DNA from: Lepidodermella squamata
Lineage: Eukaryota > Gastrotricha
Assembly (NCBI GenBank): GCA_047495785.1
Contig: JBLDXI010000036.1
Location: 930,001 to 994,000, forward strand
Reading direction: 5' to 3'
Length of the DNA: 64,000 nt
Shown: piece after piece, positions 37,741 through 49,623 of the stretch
How the letters are laid out: every line of letters starts with the position of its first letter
How positions within the stretch are numbered: the stretch's first letter is position 1
Position numbers and translations under genes: made by a program
Notes under the pieces: model-generated
Databases searched by the model: none
What the model was told of the DNA's origin: nothing
Seen by the model: the letters and a program-made list of their open reading frames with translations, nothing else

Positions 37741-37771
37741 CACGCGTGTTTGGCCTGGCTCGTCGCTCGTG
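37741..37771 (-). promoter_or_regulatory. Conserved upstream block of array copy 6
   Basis: CACGCGTGTTTGGCCTGGCT then CGTCGCTCGTG, 63 nt upstream of the ATG, matches the blocks of copies 3 and 7. Confidence 0.5.
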
Positions 37772-38726
37772 ACTGATTTTATTTTTCAAAACAACTTTTA
37801 TTAATCATTGAACACTTTTTGTTAACCCACTTAATTTGACCTGGTAAAAAGGACTGTCGAACTTTCTATTGTTGCAAATGAAAACTGGTGATCGATCGCG
37901 TGGCATCGCGGTTTCTGCGAAAAATAGCCACTATTAGCATTGATTCCTATCTGTACAGTGCCGGCCGTGCTTGAACTGCTCCAATGCCGCGATCAAGATT
38001 TGCAGCAACCTCACCAAATCATGTTTTGTTTTAAATCATTTTGAGGGGGCGGGGTCGAACTGTTGCCGCCTAAGGCAACTGTAGCCTAGGCAAAAATCAA
38101 ATGGGCTTTGTCATTCTGAGCCCTTGTATCCGCCTCCTGAAAGTTAGGTCCTGTACTAAACGAGGTGAAATCATCAGCTTACGCGTCCTGGGACGTACCA
38201 AGGGCTTCGAGTAATAATACTTGTTCCCCATGTGTTACTTGTGTTCCCATGCAGCCTTCACGTTCACCGTTTGGAGCTTCTACCTTTTTACAATAAGAAG
38301 GTTATTGATATCCATATAGAACGCGAGCTTCTCTTTCACGTATAAGATTTGAGGTAGGCAATTGCCGATCAGTCTTGAGTCTTGATCTCATCAAAATAAC
38401 AGAAACCATAGTAAAAAGAGGCTCTTGTATCGGTTAAACAAGGGACAAATATGTTGTGAAAAATTGAACTATGAATAAAACTGAAGATTCTGAAATCTTA
38501 GCTTGAGTGCTTATTCTGGTCATTTTTTTCTCTATGTGTTCAAATTATTGCGATAAATTTATTTGATATACTTGCGATATTCATTTTCAATTTGATCCGC
38601 TCGGTATTAGCAAACACTTAATCATAAGCTTCATATTTTATATTTAATATAACATAAGAATTAGTTCGCAGATCGTTTAGGCCGTATTTCTGACATTTCT
38701 TCACGATACACTGGGTTTAACTCGAT
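37772..38726. other. Spacer between copies 6 and 7
   Basis: No gene, relic or repeat could be supported. Composition is mixed AT-rich. Confidence 0.4.
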
Positions 38727-41700
38727 TCATAGCATCTCAGGAATCGCATAGGAAGCGCACCGAATTTCTGAGATTCGTTGATGAATGGAGGTTAACGTTG
38801 GAAATTTGTTCAAGCAAGCAACGCTTCCCATCAACGGTTCGAAAGGTGTAGCCCACGATCTATTATAACGAGTAATAAATCGTAAATTAATGTTTTAAAT
38901 TATTTAATATTAAGTTATACCCTGCCAAGTGGAATGCTTTTGCTGTAGTTAATGGCTGTGTTAGCGTTACTTCAGATCTGCTACCTGAATCACAAACAAG
39001 TGAGAGCGTTTGCGTTAGAGGGTCGAAAAAAATCCTGAGATAATGCCATTGAATTCCGCTCGATTCGGCACATCGAACTGTTAAATCAGCCGACCCATCG
39101 CCGTAAGGCCTAAGAATGAAGGTTCGATTGACGTTGGCTGTAAGTCTGAACCCCGCCGTTGACGCATCGGGAGCGTATTCTAGGATTGTGCCTTTCTGCT
39201 TGGCCGGAGTAGCGTAAAGTATCATCGTGAAATAGGAAGCCAGCGCGATCTTTTCGGCAGTTACAGCTATAGGATCGGTTGAATTGAAATAAAAAGCTGT
39301 GTTAGACCGGCCGAACGGTCCAGTCACCTGTGGCAGAGGCGTAGATGGGGTCGTGAAATCAGCTCTAGGCTCGCTGTGGTCATTCAGATCAGAAACCAGA
39401 GGCCACGTCACCACCGGCGTTTGCGTGAGACCATTGAATACATCCGGTGTAACAATCATCCCCGCCCGAATTTGAAGGCACTTCTTCCTAAGAATCCACA
39501 ATTTGTCGAGAGTCATCGCGTGTTTGTGAAGCGAAAAACACGACAGCCACCCTTGGAAATTAGTGTAACCGCCCAAATCACCACCGAGCTTTATTTTCGA
39601 ACTAACCAGCGGTCTCGTATTTTGAGTTACTGACTCTTCATAGACAAAGTTATCATGAACGATCAGCAACTTCTGCGTATCGTAGTTGTAGGATATAGCG
39701 ACGAAGGCAGTCGTCGGGTCAACACTCGGCACTGCACCAGCAAGAGGAATAGCGTAGTTCTGATCTATCACAGAGAAATAGATTATTCGTTGGATAAAGC
39801 ATCACTATGTTTGAGTCTCAAGAACAGAAACAGAAAAAAGGCAATTGAAAACTCACTTGTGGTTACTCGAAGGAAGTTCGTTGCTCTGTTAATATCAACG
39901 TTAGTAAGATCTCTTGTGTCGTAGAACTCGAAAATTCGTTGCAAGCCGCTAGAGCCCGACGGAAACTGGACGTATACAGCAATTGTGAACGATGAATTCT
40001 CGACATTGAGCAGATTGCTATCCAGGAGTACGGAACCATTTGCGGAATCAATAGACAGCGCATCGATGTCTAACGGGGAAGTTGCGTATGTCAACGATGA
40101 GCCGGAGTAATTCCCGTTAATTCCATTTCCGCTGATGTCAGTCGTGCCGTAGTCACTGCTGAGGGGTAGATATACAGTTTCAAGTGGCAGCCCGAAAGGA
40201 GTCTCTGATAAAGAAATCCGAATCATCCATTGTACTAAAGTATTAAAGCAGCAGCTTACGCTTATCACACAGCTCAGCACTTGTGAATGTTGTCGATGAT
40301 GAAGTCTGTTGAAAATTAGCTGTGATGAAACATTGGCTTCATATCGTAGAACTCACCCAGTTTGGAGGGCAGTCAGCTGCTACTGGAACGCATTTCGCCG
40401 CCATAATACGAGCTAACGTGCAAAGCTTGTGCTGAAAACCAGAAAACAAGAAATCTTATCGGCTGAAAAGTTGAGCAATTGTTGTTTCATATTCTTACTT
40501 TAGCCACATAAATCTAGCTAGGGTCTTTTTCATAAAAAAATACCGTATTCTCTGTGGTTTCCACCTTGCAAGCGTTGTAATTTTCTTTGAACAACGTCGA
40601 GTTGCCATAGACTTTGATCTAGATAAGCATGACATCGCTTTATAATTAGGAAACCGAGTAATGATGCCTCACTCACCCGAGTACCATTTGGAAAAATTCC
40701 GTAGCACTGCTTGCCGTTGCTTGTGGCACATTGGACAGCTCTCTATTGGAAGAACAAATCAACTAGAAATCCCTATACTAAGAGCTTAATAAATTTCGAT
40801 TTACTATCCAGGAGTATTTTCTGGGATAAAAATAATTATAATTTTGAAAGATAGATAGAGCTTGAGCACTTCAGGGGCCAGATTCTCAGGTAAAAATTGT
40901 TGTTTGAAAATATTAGTTTACCCCTTTCAGGCAGTTATCCCGGTTGCTGAATGTAGCCGATGAAAACTCCCGAGTCTCAACCCCTGCCTGGCAGCCAGTT
41001 GTCTCGAGGCGACAATCGATGAAGCTCCCGTTGGATGAGCTGAAGCACCTAACATGCGGTTTCTCGCTGTCTTGAATTTGAACTGTTACAATTCAAGACG
41101 TATAGGTTTATTCGACATTCGATGGGCAAAATCGAACTCACGTGAAGTTCCCGAGATGCATTCACTGAGATTACGATAAGGACTTCCACCTGATGCGAGC
41201 TACAAAAGCATGAATTCCGAAAATCCATATCAAGAAATTATCTCTCCTATTCATCATACCCAGTTCTCGGGACAGGCGTAGTTCGCTGGGACACAGGTTT
41301 TCACTACTCCGTTGGCACTGCATCTTTTGAAAGCTTGATTCTAAAAATGTCAAGTTAAAAAGCAGAGGTAGCAAATAACATAACATTTACCGCGAATTTC
41401 GATCTCGCGTTATTGCAAGCTGTCAAACTGTCTTTCAGCATATTGTTTTTGAACCAATTAAGCTGGAATTAAAGGAGAGACTAAATTAAATTTTTAATCG
41501 AACAGTGAGCTGTGAATTTACCTCGATTTCTCTGTCAGCTGCTGGTTCGCCAGTCAATTTACAGTTGCCGAGGCCGGGATTGCATCGCGGTGTCAGGGCG
41601 CCGTATTTGTAACACATTTTAGCATTCTGCGCACCAAAGCGATAATTCAACAGTGAAACACGTGGATTTCTCGTAGCTTACCCCCAATCGACACGTTGCT

Positions 41701-43150
41701 AAGTCTGCGAACAATGGACCCCACTAAGGAAAAGAAACAAATTTGAAAATCAGAATTCAATTTAATGACTAAATTCAAATTTATTTCAACCTAATGATCA
41801 TGGAAATCATAAAGATTTTAAAATTTCCCCCGCACTTGGGAATGAATTTCGATGGGATTTTCCAGCAATTTACTTTATTTTTCTTTATTTATTTATTTAT
41901 AATAAAAATAATTATAATTTTGAAAGATAGATAGAGCTTGAGCACTTCAGGGGCCAGATTCTCAGGTAAAAATTGTTGTTTGAAAATATTAGTTTACCCC
42001 TTTCAGGCAGTTATCCCGGTTGCTGAATGTAGCCGATGAAAACTCCCGAGTCTCAACCCCTGCCTGGCAGCCAGTTGTCTCGAGGCGACAATCGATGAAG
42101 CTCCCGTTGGATGAGCTGAAGCACCTAACATGCGGTTTCTCGCTGTCTTGAATTTGAACTGTTACAATTCAAGACGTATAGGTTTATTCGACATTCGATG
42201 GGCAAAATCGAACTCACGTGAAGTTCCCGAGATGCATTCACTGAGATTACGATAAGGACTTCCACCTGATGCGAGCTACAAAAGCATGAATTCCGAAAAT
42301 CCATATCAAGAAATTATCTCTCCTATTCATCATACCCAGTTCTCGGGACAGGCGTAGTTCGCTGGGACACAGGTTTTCACTACTCCGTTGGCACTGCATC
42401 TTTTGAAAGCTTGATTCTAAAAATGTCAAGTTAAAAAGCAGAGGTAGCAAATAACATAACATTTACCGCGAATTTCGATCTCGCGTTATTGCAAGCTGTC
42501 AAACTGTCTTTCAGCATATTGTTTCTGAACCAATTAAGCTGGAATTAAAGGAGAGACTAAATTAAATTTTTAATCGAACAGTGAGCTGTGAATTTACCTC
42601 GATTTCTCTGTCAGCTGCTGGTTCGCCAGTCAATTTACAGTTGCCGAGGCCGGGATTGCATCGCGGTGTCAGGGCGCCGTATTTGTAACACATTTTAGCA
42701 TTCTGCGCACCAAAGCGATAATTCAACAGTGAAACACGTGGATTTCTCGTAGCTTACCCCCAATCGACACGTTGCTAAGTCTGCGAACAATGGACCCCAC
42801 TAAGGAAAAGAAACAAATTTGAAAATCAGAATTCAATTTAATGACTAAATTCAAATTTATTTCAACCTAATGATCATGGAAATCATAAAGATTTTAAAAT
42901 TTCCCCCGCACTTGGGAATGAATTTCGATGGGATTTTCCAGCAATTTACTTTATTTTTCGTGAATTATTAATAAAAAACTTCGATAGAAAATACCTGATA
43001 CTCGGTGATAGGATCGCAGGTGGGGTTGTTATCACGGCACGAAGTAAATGCGTTGTTGGTCACCTGAAAGCATCGCTTGAAGTTCTGGCAAGACGCTTGA
43101 CCAAGCAACGTGGAAGACGTTACAAGAATTAGTGAAATAAAGCTTCTCAT
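38727..43150 (-). CDS. Array copy 7, enlarged by in-frame exon 2-7 duplication
   Basis: Exon 1 is 43150-42995. Exons 2-7, first set: 42799-42758, 42702-42598, 42538-42467, 42416-42336, 42275-42218 and 42158-41998. Second set: 41723-41682, 41626-41522, 41462-41391, 41340-41260, 41199-41142 and 41082-40922. Then 40742-40677, 40618-40544, 40431-40357, 40305-40260, 40204-39857, 39764-38921 and 38859-38727. Because exon 2 starts and exon 7 ends in phase 0, both sets can be spliced in frame, giving 926 residues against about 750 in the siblings. The extra 173 residues add a Cys-rich segment that starts inside module A and ends inside module B. The signal peptide is MRSFISLILVTSSTLLGQAS. An assembly artefact cannot be excluded for the repeat. 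Confidence 0.78.
40826..42959. repeat. Near-identical 1058-bp direct repeat
   Basis: Copies at 40826-41883 and 41902-42959, offset exactly 1076. By eye they differ at one position in the exons (T at 41449, C at 42525), which changes Lys to Arg in exon 4 (WFKNN against WFRNN). The 18 bp between them is AT-rich. Confidence 0.85.
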
Positions 43151-43214
43151 TGCTGGTTTATTCGCATAAAATGAAAAGGATTAATGACAGGGGAGGGTTG
43201 AAAATTCACTGAAG

Positions 43215-43245
43215 GCACGCGTTTATGGCTGGCCCGTGGCTCGTG
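43215..43245 (-). promoter_or_regulatory. Conserved upstream block of array copy 7
   Basis: GCACGCGTTTATGGCTGGCC then CGTGGCTCGTG lies 65-95 nt before the ATG, as in copies 3 and 6. Confidence 0.5.
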
Positions 43246-43642
43246 ACTTATTTGGCTGTCAAAACAACGCAATATGACTCTTCAAATGGAATTTGGCCTG
43301 AAATTCGAATTAACCTGACCTGGACATATTTTTGTCCATTATTATTTTATCTGTCATTAATGGCTTTGCTAATTATTGGCTCTGGTCGATAGGCAATGAA
43401 TAATTTAGAAAAGCTCGCGATTTAATTTGAGGCCATGGGTACGAAAAATACTTAAGACACTGAAGACATTTAATTCTCTCATCACTACTATGATTTGGCC
43501 CGCGTGAATTAGGGCGATTTCCCAAATATTGCTAGGTGAAAAATGTGAATGAATAAGCGTGAATAAGCTTGCTATCGGAAAAGCAGCTGAAATGTTTTAA
43601 AAATGCTTCATTCTTCTGTCGGCTGATTCTGATAATTTAGAT

Positions 43643-44086
43643 CAGTGTGGTCCAAACGTGGACTCCGGAGCCTTTTGGACTCTTTTCGACATTTTGTGGG
43701 CTCCGAAACGTTATTTGGTTTTTCGAGGTTGGACTCCGAATGGGCTCCGAACCTGGCCTCCGCCAGGCTCCATCGGAATCCTTCACCTGAAATTGGTCAC
43801 CAACGAGAGGTTGCTCATGAATCCTCGAACTTTTAATGCATTTTAAGCCAATTTTCGGCTTGAAAATGCTCAAATAAGCGTTAGCTCGCCAGTCGACTTT
43901 TCTGAGCAGTTTTTTAGGCCACAAATTTTTTGAACCCAGGGGTAAATACATATCACCCCCTTCTCAAGAAAAGAAGAGCTTAAAAAAAGCACATCACCCC
44001 CAAAATTTTACTGAAAATACCCTGTGTGGACTCCACCGGCCTTTTTGGGCTGCGGACTCCAAAATTTTTGGGCTTGGACCACACTG
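43643..44086. mobile_element. Candidate hAT-like element with CAGTGTGGTCCAA ends
   Basis: Starts CAGTGTGGTCCAA and ends TTGGACCACACTG, followed inside by related GGACTCC words at both ends. The interior repeats GGACTCCG/GGGCTCCG motifs and has no transposase frame. Adjacent flanks both contain ATTTAGAT, but not as a clean 8-bp duplication. Confidence 0.6.
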
Positions 44087-44998
44087 TAAAATTTAGATTT
44101 TAGCATGCTCATGTAACTCCCGGTAACCAATGGACCGAGTTCAGCCTATACGGCGAATCACAGTATGGGCCAGGCAACACCGAAAGATGTCAAAGTTTCA
44201 GTTAAAACAAGATCGAGCCATTTCATCACCGCTTTGGATGGGTTCCCTGGAAACACGCCAGTTGCGACTCTGGCTATTGCATATAGAGATCAGATTAACC
44301 AGAGAGGAATTTCATCCTCTCTGGAACCCCTTGATTCGTTTGTGTTTTTCATGGTCCAGCCAGATTAATTTTGATTTACCCTTGAGGATGCAATCGAACA
44401 ATTGATGCTGTGGTTCTAGAATCTCTCCTCCTTTTTGTTGAAAAATTGCTTTAGAGAGGAACGACAGTTTTAAAATCGCTCTATTTTATCAATTGCTTGA
44501 ATTTTGGGAGCCAACATCTCGTGAACATCCTGATTCTTTGTGATTATCGGTGTCGGTGATTTGATTTGATTGATTATTTGATTGATGGACTTCCCGGACG
44601 TAACGGGACGAAATAACGAGCGAAGCGAGGAAATTGCGAAGATTTCCTATTAATGCACGCTCAAAAACCTCTCAAACCTAACCCTAACGAAACGGTGGGA
44701 TACCTTCGCATTTTGTTGGCTGGCCCGGCCGAGCTGGGGGGATAATTTCAAAACGAATCGTTATGGCTTCTGGATAAATAAATTTGACGAAATGTTGAAC
44801 GGCATTATGAAATTGTTTTTACCGAATATTATTTATTTTAATAACCTGCATATCATTTGCTGCTTCGTAAATTACACAAGCGTGATTAAAAATTGATACT
44901 TGACATCTTAAATCATAAATAGGTCACTATTTTCAACACACAAGTCTAGGTAATTAGTTGTTCAGATTGGCAAATTTTCTTAAATACAATGCCGAATG
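44087..44998. other. Spacer between copies 7 and 8
   Basis: No gene recognised. It contains the palindromic word GAGCGAAGCGAG (44618-44629), also found inside intron insertions of copies 1 and 3. Confidence 0.4.
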
Positions 44999-47900
44999 TT
45001 AGAACATTCCAGGGATCGCGTAGGAAGCGCAAAGAATTTCCCTAATCCTTTGTTGATCGGGGGTGAGGTTCCCGCTAAAGCTCAGGCAAGCTAAGCCCCC
45101 CACCAACGGCTCGTTAGGGGCAGTCCAAGACCTACGAACAGCAGTAATTCAAAAAAGAACAAATGTGATAATTTCAAGGTACAAACCCCGCCAAGTGGAA
45201 TGATCCAGCAGTAGTGAATCGCTGTACTATTGGAGCTTCGGCTACAATCCTCGAATCACATATGAAGGATAGTTTTAGGTTTTGAGGGTCGATGCTAATC
45301 CTGAGATACTGCCATTCGATTCCGCTCGACTCGGCACAACTAACTGTTAAATCAGCCGATCCATTGCCGTACGGCCTGAGAATGAAGGTTCTATTGACGT
45401 CGGCCGTCAGTCTGAACCCTGTCGTCGACCCATCAGGGGCGAATTCCAGAAGTATGCCCCTCTGCTTGGCTGAACTAGCATACAACGCCAACGTAGTAGC
45501 ACCATTTATCACGTTATTTGCGGCAAACAAAGCAATAGGATCGGTTGAATTGAAATAAACGGCCGTATTTGGGGGGCCGAACGGTCCAGTCACCCGTTGC
45601 AAAGCCGCAATCGAGGTCGTAGATTTAGCCGTAGGCTCCCTGCTCTCTTTCAGATCGGAAACCAAAGGCCATATTGAAGACGCGTTTACTAAGGTGTAGA
45701 CTATCTCCCGAGTCATAATCCACCTTTTCCGGACTTGAAGACACTTCTTACGAAGTATCCACAATTGAGCGACGGTCATAGCGTGTTTGTGGAACGAGAA
45801 GCATGCCATTCCGCCTTCGAAATTGATGCTTCCACCCAAATCGCCACCGAGTTTCAGTTTCGAGCTAACTAGTGGTCTTGAAGTGAGTGGTTCTTCGTGG
45901 ATAAAGTTTTCATGAACGACCAGCAGCTTCTGCGTATCGTAGTTGTAGGAAATCGCAACGAAGGCAGACGCTAGTTCAACGCTAGACACTGCACCATTGA
46001 TGGCTAGGCCGAGGTTCTGATCTATGACAAAAAATTTCAAACTTGTAAATTCCTATTCAAAGATCCAATCAAAGGGGGTGGGAGGGGAAGGGGTTTCATA
46101 TCCTCAGCTCGCAATGCGCGCAAGGTGGGAACCTCCTAGCTCCTAGAAACCAACAGGGGAACCTTTGGTCATCAAATGCGGACCTGAAAATTCCCTCTAG
46201 GTCGAGGATCCTAGGTCATAAACAACGTTTTTCCCGAAAGTTGAATGTTTTTCAACGGGAAATCAGTGGAGGGGAAATCAAGGTTCCATTGTATACTTCA
46301 AAACTTACTTATTATTACTCGAATTGTGTCCGTTGCTCTGTCAATATCGAAGCTAGCAAGATCTTCTTCATTGTAAAACTCGAAAATTCTTTGCAAACCG
46401 CTGGAACCCGGCAGAAATATTGCGTAAACAGCGATCGTAAACGATGAATTGTCGACATTGAGCAAGCTATTGTCCAATAGCATCGAGCCGGTAAATGAGT
46501 CAATATTTACTGCATAGTCGTCGTAAACACCGACCCGGTATGAAAACTGTGATCCGGTGTAATTTCCGTTGATGCCATTGCCACTGATGTCCCTCGCATC
46601 CTCGTTGAAAGGTAGGTATACAGTTTCAATTGGTAGCCCGAAAGCGGTCTCTGAATAAAAAAAGGGGAGTTCCAGAATTAGAGGTAATACCGACTCACGC
46701 TTATTACACAGCTCAGCAGATTCGAACGTTGAATTGGAGATCTGGATGAAAATTAATTCTGATGAAACGGCGTTTTTTCACCATTGGAACTTACCCAGTT
46801 TTGAGGGCATTCGTTAGCTACTGGAACACATTTGGCAGCCATGATCAGATCATATGTGCAAAGCTTGTGCTGGAAAAGAGAAAAAATTGTAACAGTTTGG
46901 GAATTTAAATCTTGCTATTGTTCTTTCAATGAGTGCTCTCATCGAAAATTATGATGACAATCAGTGCGTGTAGGATCCAGGGCGCGAAGTACGGGGGAAT
47001 GAGGGGTATCGTTTCCCCCAGTTCAGCAGGCCAAAGTGAAAAATCCCAAAACCACAGGGGAACCTGTGGTTTTGGGGAAATACCCCCTAGTTCGAGGATC
47101 CTACTTCGACCAAAAGGTCATCCCTGTGGATTTTTTGGGGGTTGGGGAGGTATGGCACCATAATTCCCATACAACCCCTTTCCCTCTCCCCCAACCTCGT
47201 ACTTCGCGCTGTAATGGCAATTACCATTTGTTCCGTGGGCTTCGTCTTGCAAGCGTCGTAATTTTCTTTGAACGACGTCGAATTGCCGTAGACTTTTACC
47301 TAGAATCATTGAATCGGCTTAGATAAGCAGATATAGATGACTTGCTTACCGGAGTACTAATCGGAAAAGCTCCGTAGCACTGCTTGCCATTGCTTGTCTC
47401 ACATTGGACAGCTCTCTGTTCGGAGAAAAAGAATCATCAAGGTCAAAATTGATCTCACCATTTGATGTTACCCCTTTCAAACAGTTTTCCCTGTTGCTGA
47501 AAGTGGCCGAGGAAAATTCTCGAGTTTCAGAGCCAGCCTGGCAGCCAGTTGTCTCGAGGCGGCAATCAATGAAGCTCCCGTTCGATGAGCTGAAGCACCT
47601 AACATGCGGTTTCTCGCTGTCTGGTACTTGTACTGATATCGGTCGAAAGAAATAAATCCCTTCGATGTTAACTTATCATGTTATGAAGAACATACATGTG
47701 GTTCTGGAGATGCAGCGGCCAAGACTATTGTAATTACTTCTACCTTTGAGCTACAGTGACATTTTTTTAAATTATGGCAATAGGTTAATGATTTTTCTAA
47801 CCCAGTTCTCAGGACAGGCGAAGTTGGCCGGGACACAAGTTTTGACCACCCCATTCGCCGTGCATCGTTTGAAGGGTTGATTCTAAAAGATGAAAGTAAT

Positions 47901-48534
47901 CGGATTTTTCAACATTTTACAATTTACCGCGAATTTCGATCTGGCGTTATTGCAAGCGGTCAAGCTGTCTTTCAACGTGTTAGCCCTGTACCAATTAAGC
48001 TGAAGTTGAAAAAGTAGTAAATTGAAATGAGATTGAACATAGAGCTGTTAAGTTACTTCAATTTCTCTATCAGCAGCTGGCCCGCCACTCAATTTGCAGT
48101 TGCCGAGGCCGGGATCGCAGCGTGGTGTCAGGGCGCCGTATTTGTAGCACATTTTAGCATTCTGTTATCGATAGAAAATTGCAGGAATATGGGACCAGCA
48201 ATTCATAATCTCGTACCCCTAAACGGCACGTTTTGACATCTGCGAACAAAGGCCCCGACTATGAAAAATAAAACGAAATTAAACATTAGAAATCAAATTT
48301 TCAACAAGAAAAAAATTGGAAAAAATTTAAAAATTTGTTTACATTTGTTTAAATGTGTTTCGAATCGAATAAAATTCTTCAAAATACCTGGTATTCGGTA
48401 ATAGGATCACAGGTAGCATTGCACGAAATGAATGCATTGCTGGTCACATGGAAGCATCGTTTGAAGGCTTGGCACGATGCCTGGCTGATAAAAGCGAACG
48501 AAATCACGAGAATTAGTGACAAAATGCTTCTCAT
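44999..48534 (-). CDS. Secreted Cys-module/double LamG protein, array copy 8
   Basis: Exons: 48534-48388, 48258-48217, 48161-48057, 47999-47928, 47882-47802, 47750-47696, 47632-47472, 47415-47350, 47299-47225, 46869-46795, 46741-46699, 46650-46309, 46021-45187 and 45131-44999, giving 743 residues. This is the outermost (5'-most) array member. Exon 1 is three codons shorter than in copies 3-7 and reads CNATCDPITEYQ where the others have CRDNNPTCDPITEYQ. Exon 2 starts SGPLF rather than WGPLF. Intron 9 contains an inverted-repeat element (46978-47211), and intron 12 (46022-46308) carries a related C/G-rich stretch. The tail exon reads SWTAPNEPLVGGLACLSFSG. Confidence 0.8.
46978..47211. mobile_element. 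C/G-run-rich element with inverted ends in intron 9 of copy 8
   Basis: Left end CAGGGCGCGAAGTACG, right end CGTACTTCGCGCTG. Inside are CCCCCTAGTTCGAGGATCCT and CCAAAAGGTCATCCCTGTGG, words shared in part with 27695-27855, 21150-21250 and 46060-46215. CAG...CTG ends recall hAT MITEs, but no target duplication is evident. Confidence 0.6.
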
Positions 48535-48600
48535 TGCTGTTTTAATCGAAAAGAAAATAAAAAATATGAATGAGAGCCAAAGGTTGGGAATTCACTGAAA

Positions 48601-48633
48601 GCACGCGATTTAGGCAAGCGCGAAGCTGGTGCC
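48601..48633 (-). promoter_or_regulatory. Partly conserved upstream block of array copy 8
   Basis: GCACGCGATTTAGGCAAGCG then a diverged end, 67 nt upstream of the ATG. The left half matches the other array promoters. Confidence 0.4.
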
Positions 48634-48859
48634 AAATATTGTATTAATAACTTTGGCCCTATGAACAATTTTTACTGCCAATGACCAGCTACAATCGAAT
48701 CAGCTCTGGAAAATGAGCAACGACTCATTTTAGGTTCGGGAGGTTGATTAAAGCCTTGAATCAGATCAGGGCGAGATAGTTTTCTCGAAACATTGATACC
48801 ATCAAGCGATCCGCTTATCTTTCTATTCGCTATTCCAACTTGAAGAGATTGAGCATTCG

Positions 48860-49260
48860 AAACTACATCACAGAATGGTGTAGTCTGAAAAATAAATACC
48901 TGGTATGAAGTGCGAAAAAATGATTGATTACAAGGCTTGCGGGCCGCAACCAATGCAAGTTACCTACTTGAATGCCGGGCCGCTCAAAATCGGGCTTAAA
49001 ATGTAGGATGAGAAGCACTGTAATAGAAAATTAAAAGAAGAATGGAAATTTAATTTAGAATTCTTACTGTCCTGGCTGCAAGGACGATCCGGCTGATGTT
49101 CGAAGCCGAAAATTAACCCGTTAGAACTTTCAAGCCTCCAGGTACATTCAGACCCAGCTTCGTAGGGCGTTGGGTAGTTGGGCGAGGTGAAATAAATAGT
49201 TGAACAAGGTTCGATCAATGATCCCGCCGCATCTAGGATCTTTGGTCAGGTTGGGGGAAA
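48860..49260 (-). pseudogene. Decayed copy of the astacin gene's CUB/kringle part
   Basis: The minus strand reads PCSTIYFTSPNYPTPYEAGS, nearly the same as the CUB exon of the astacin gene at 52582-52878. Further 3', near 48885, QTTPFCDVVSN resembles the end of the kringle exon. Upstream of the CUB match two bases are missing relative to the intact gene (GATCGAACC against GATATCGAACC), breaking the frame, and the protease exons are absent. It is a truncated, dead duplicate at the edge of the array. Confidence 0.78.
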
Positions 49261-49623
49261 AATTCATGGCTATTATTCGATAAAGTGCGGTTTTTGCACC
49301 TGTCACTTATGAGGTCATCTAACCAAATTCATTCTATGTATTTCAAAATCACGTAGTACGTGATGATGTACGTTTGTCAGTGGAAAAATCGCCCACCATT
49401 CAATCAACCACTGTCGAGTGCAAAATATGCATAGGCATAATTTTGGATACTTAGATTATGATATAAGATGGCGATATTTATGGAACTACAGAACGTCTTA
49501 CTGCATTTCTACGCATTGGATTTGGTAATTAGGTGGTGTACAGTTTCTCGACGCCCTCTTGCGTTCATAGTGTACTTAATAAAATTGTTTTTATGCAATT
49601 TTTAGCAATTTACTCACAATCAA

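Noticed and set aside
1329-48534. Naming the array genes as appendicularian house proteins (oikosins)
   Set aside because: Secreted, Cys-rich and clustered genes would fit, but I cannot match specific sequences and the species is not established.
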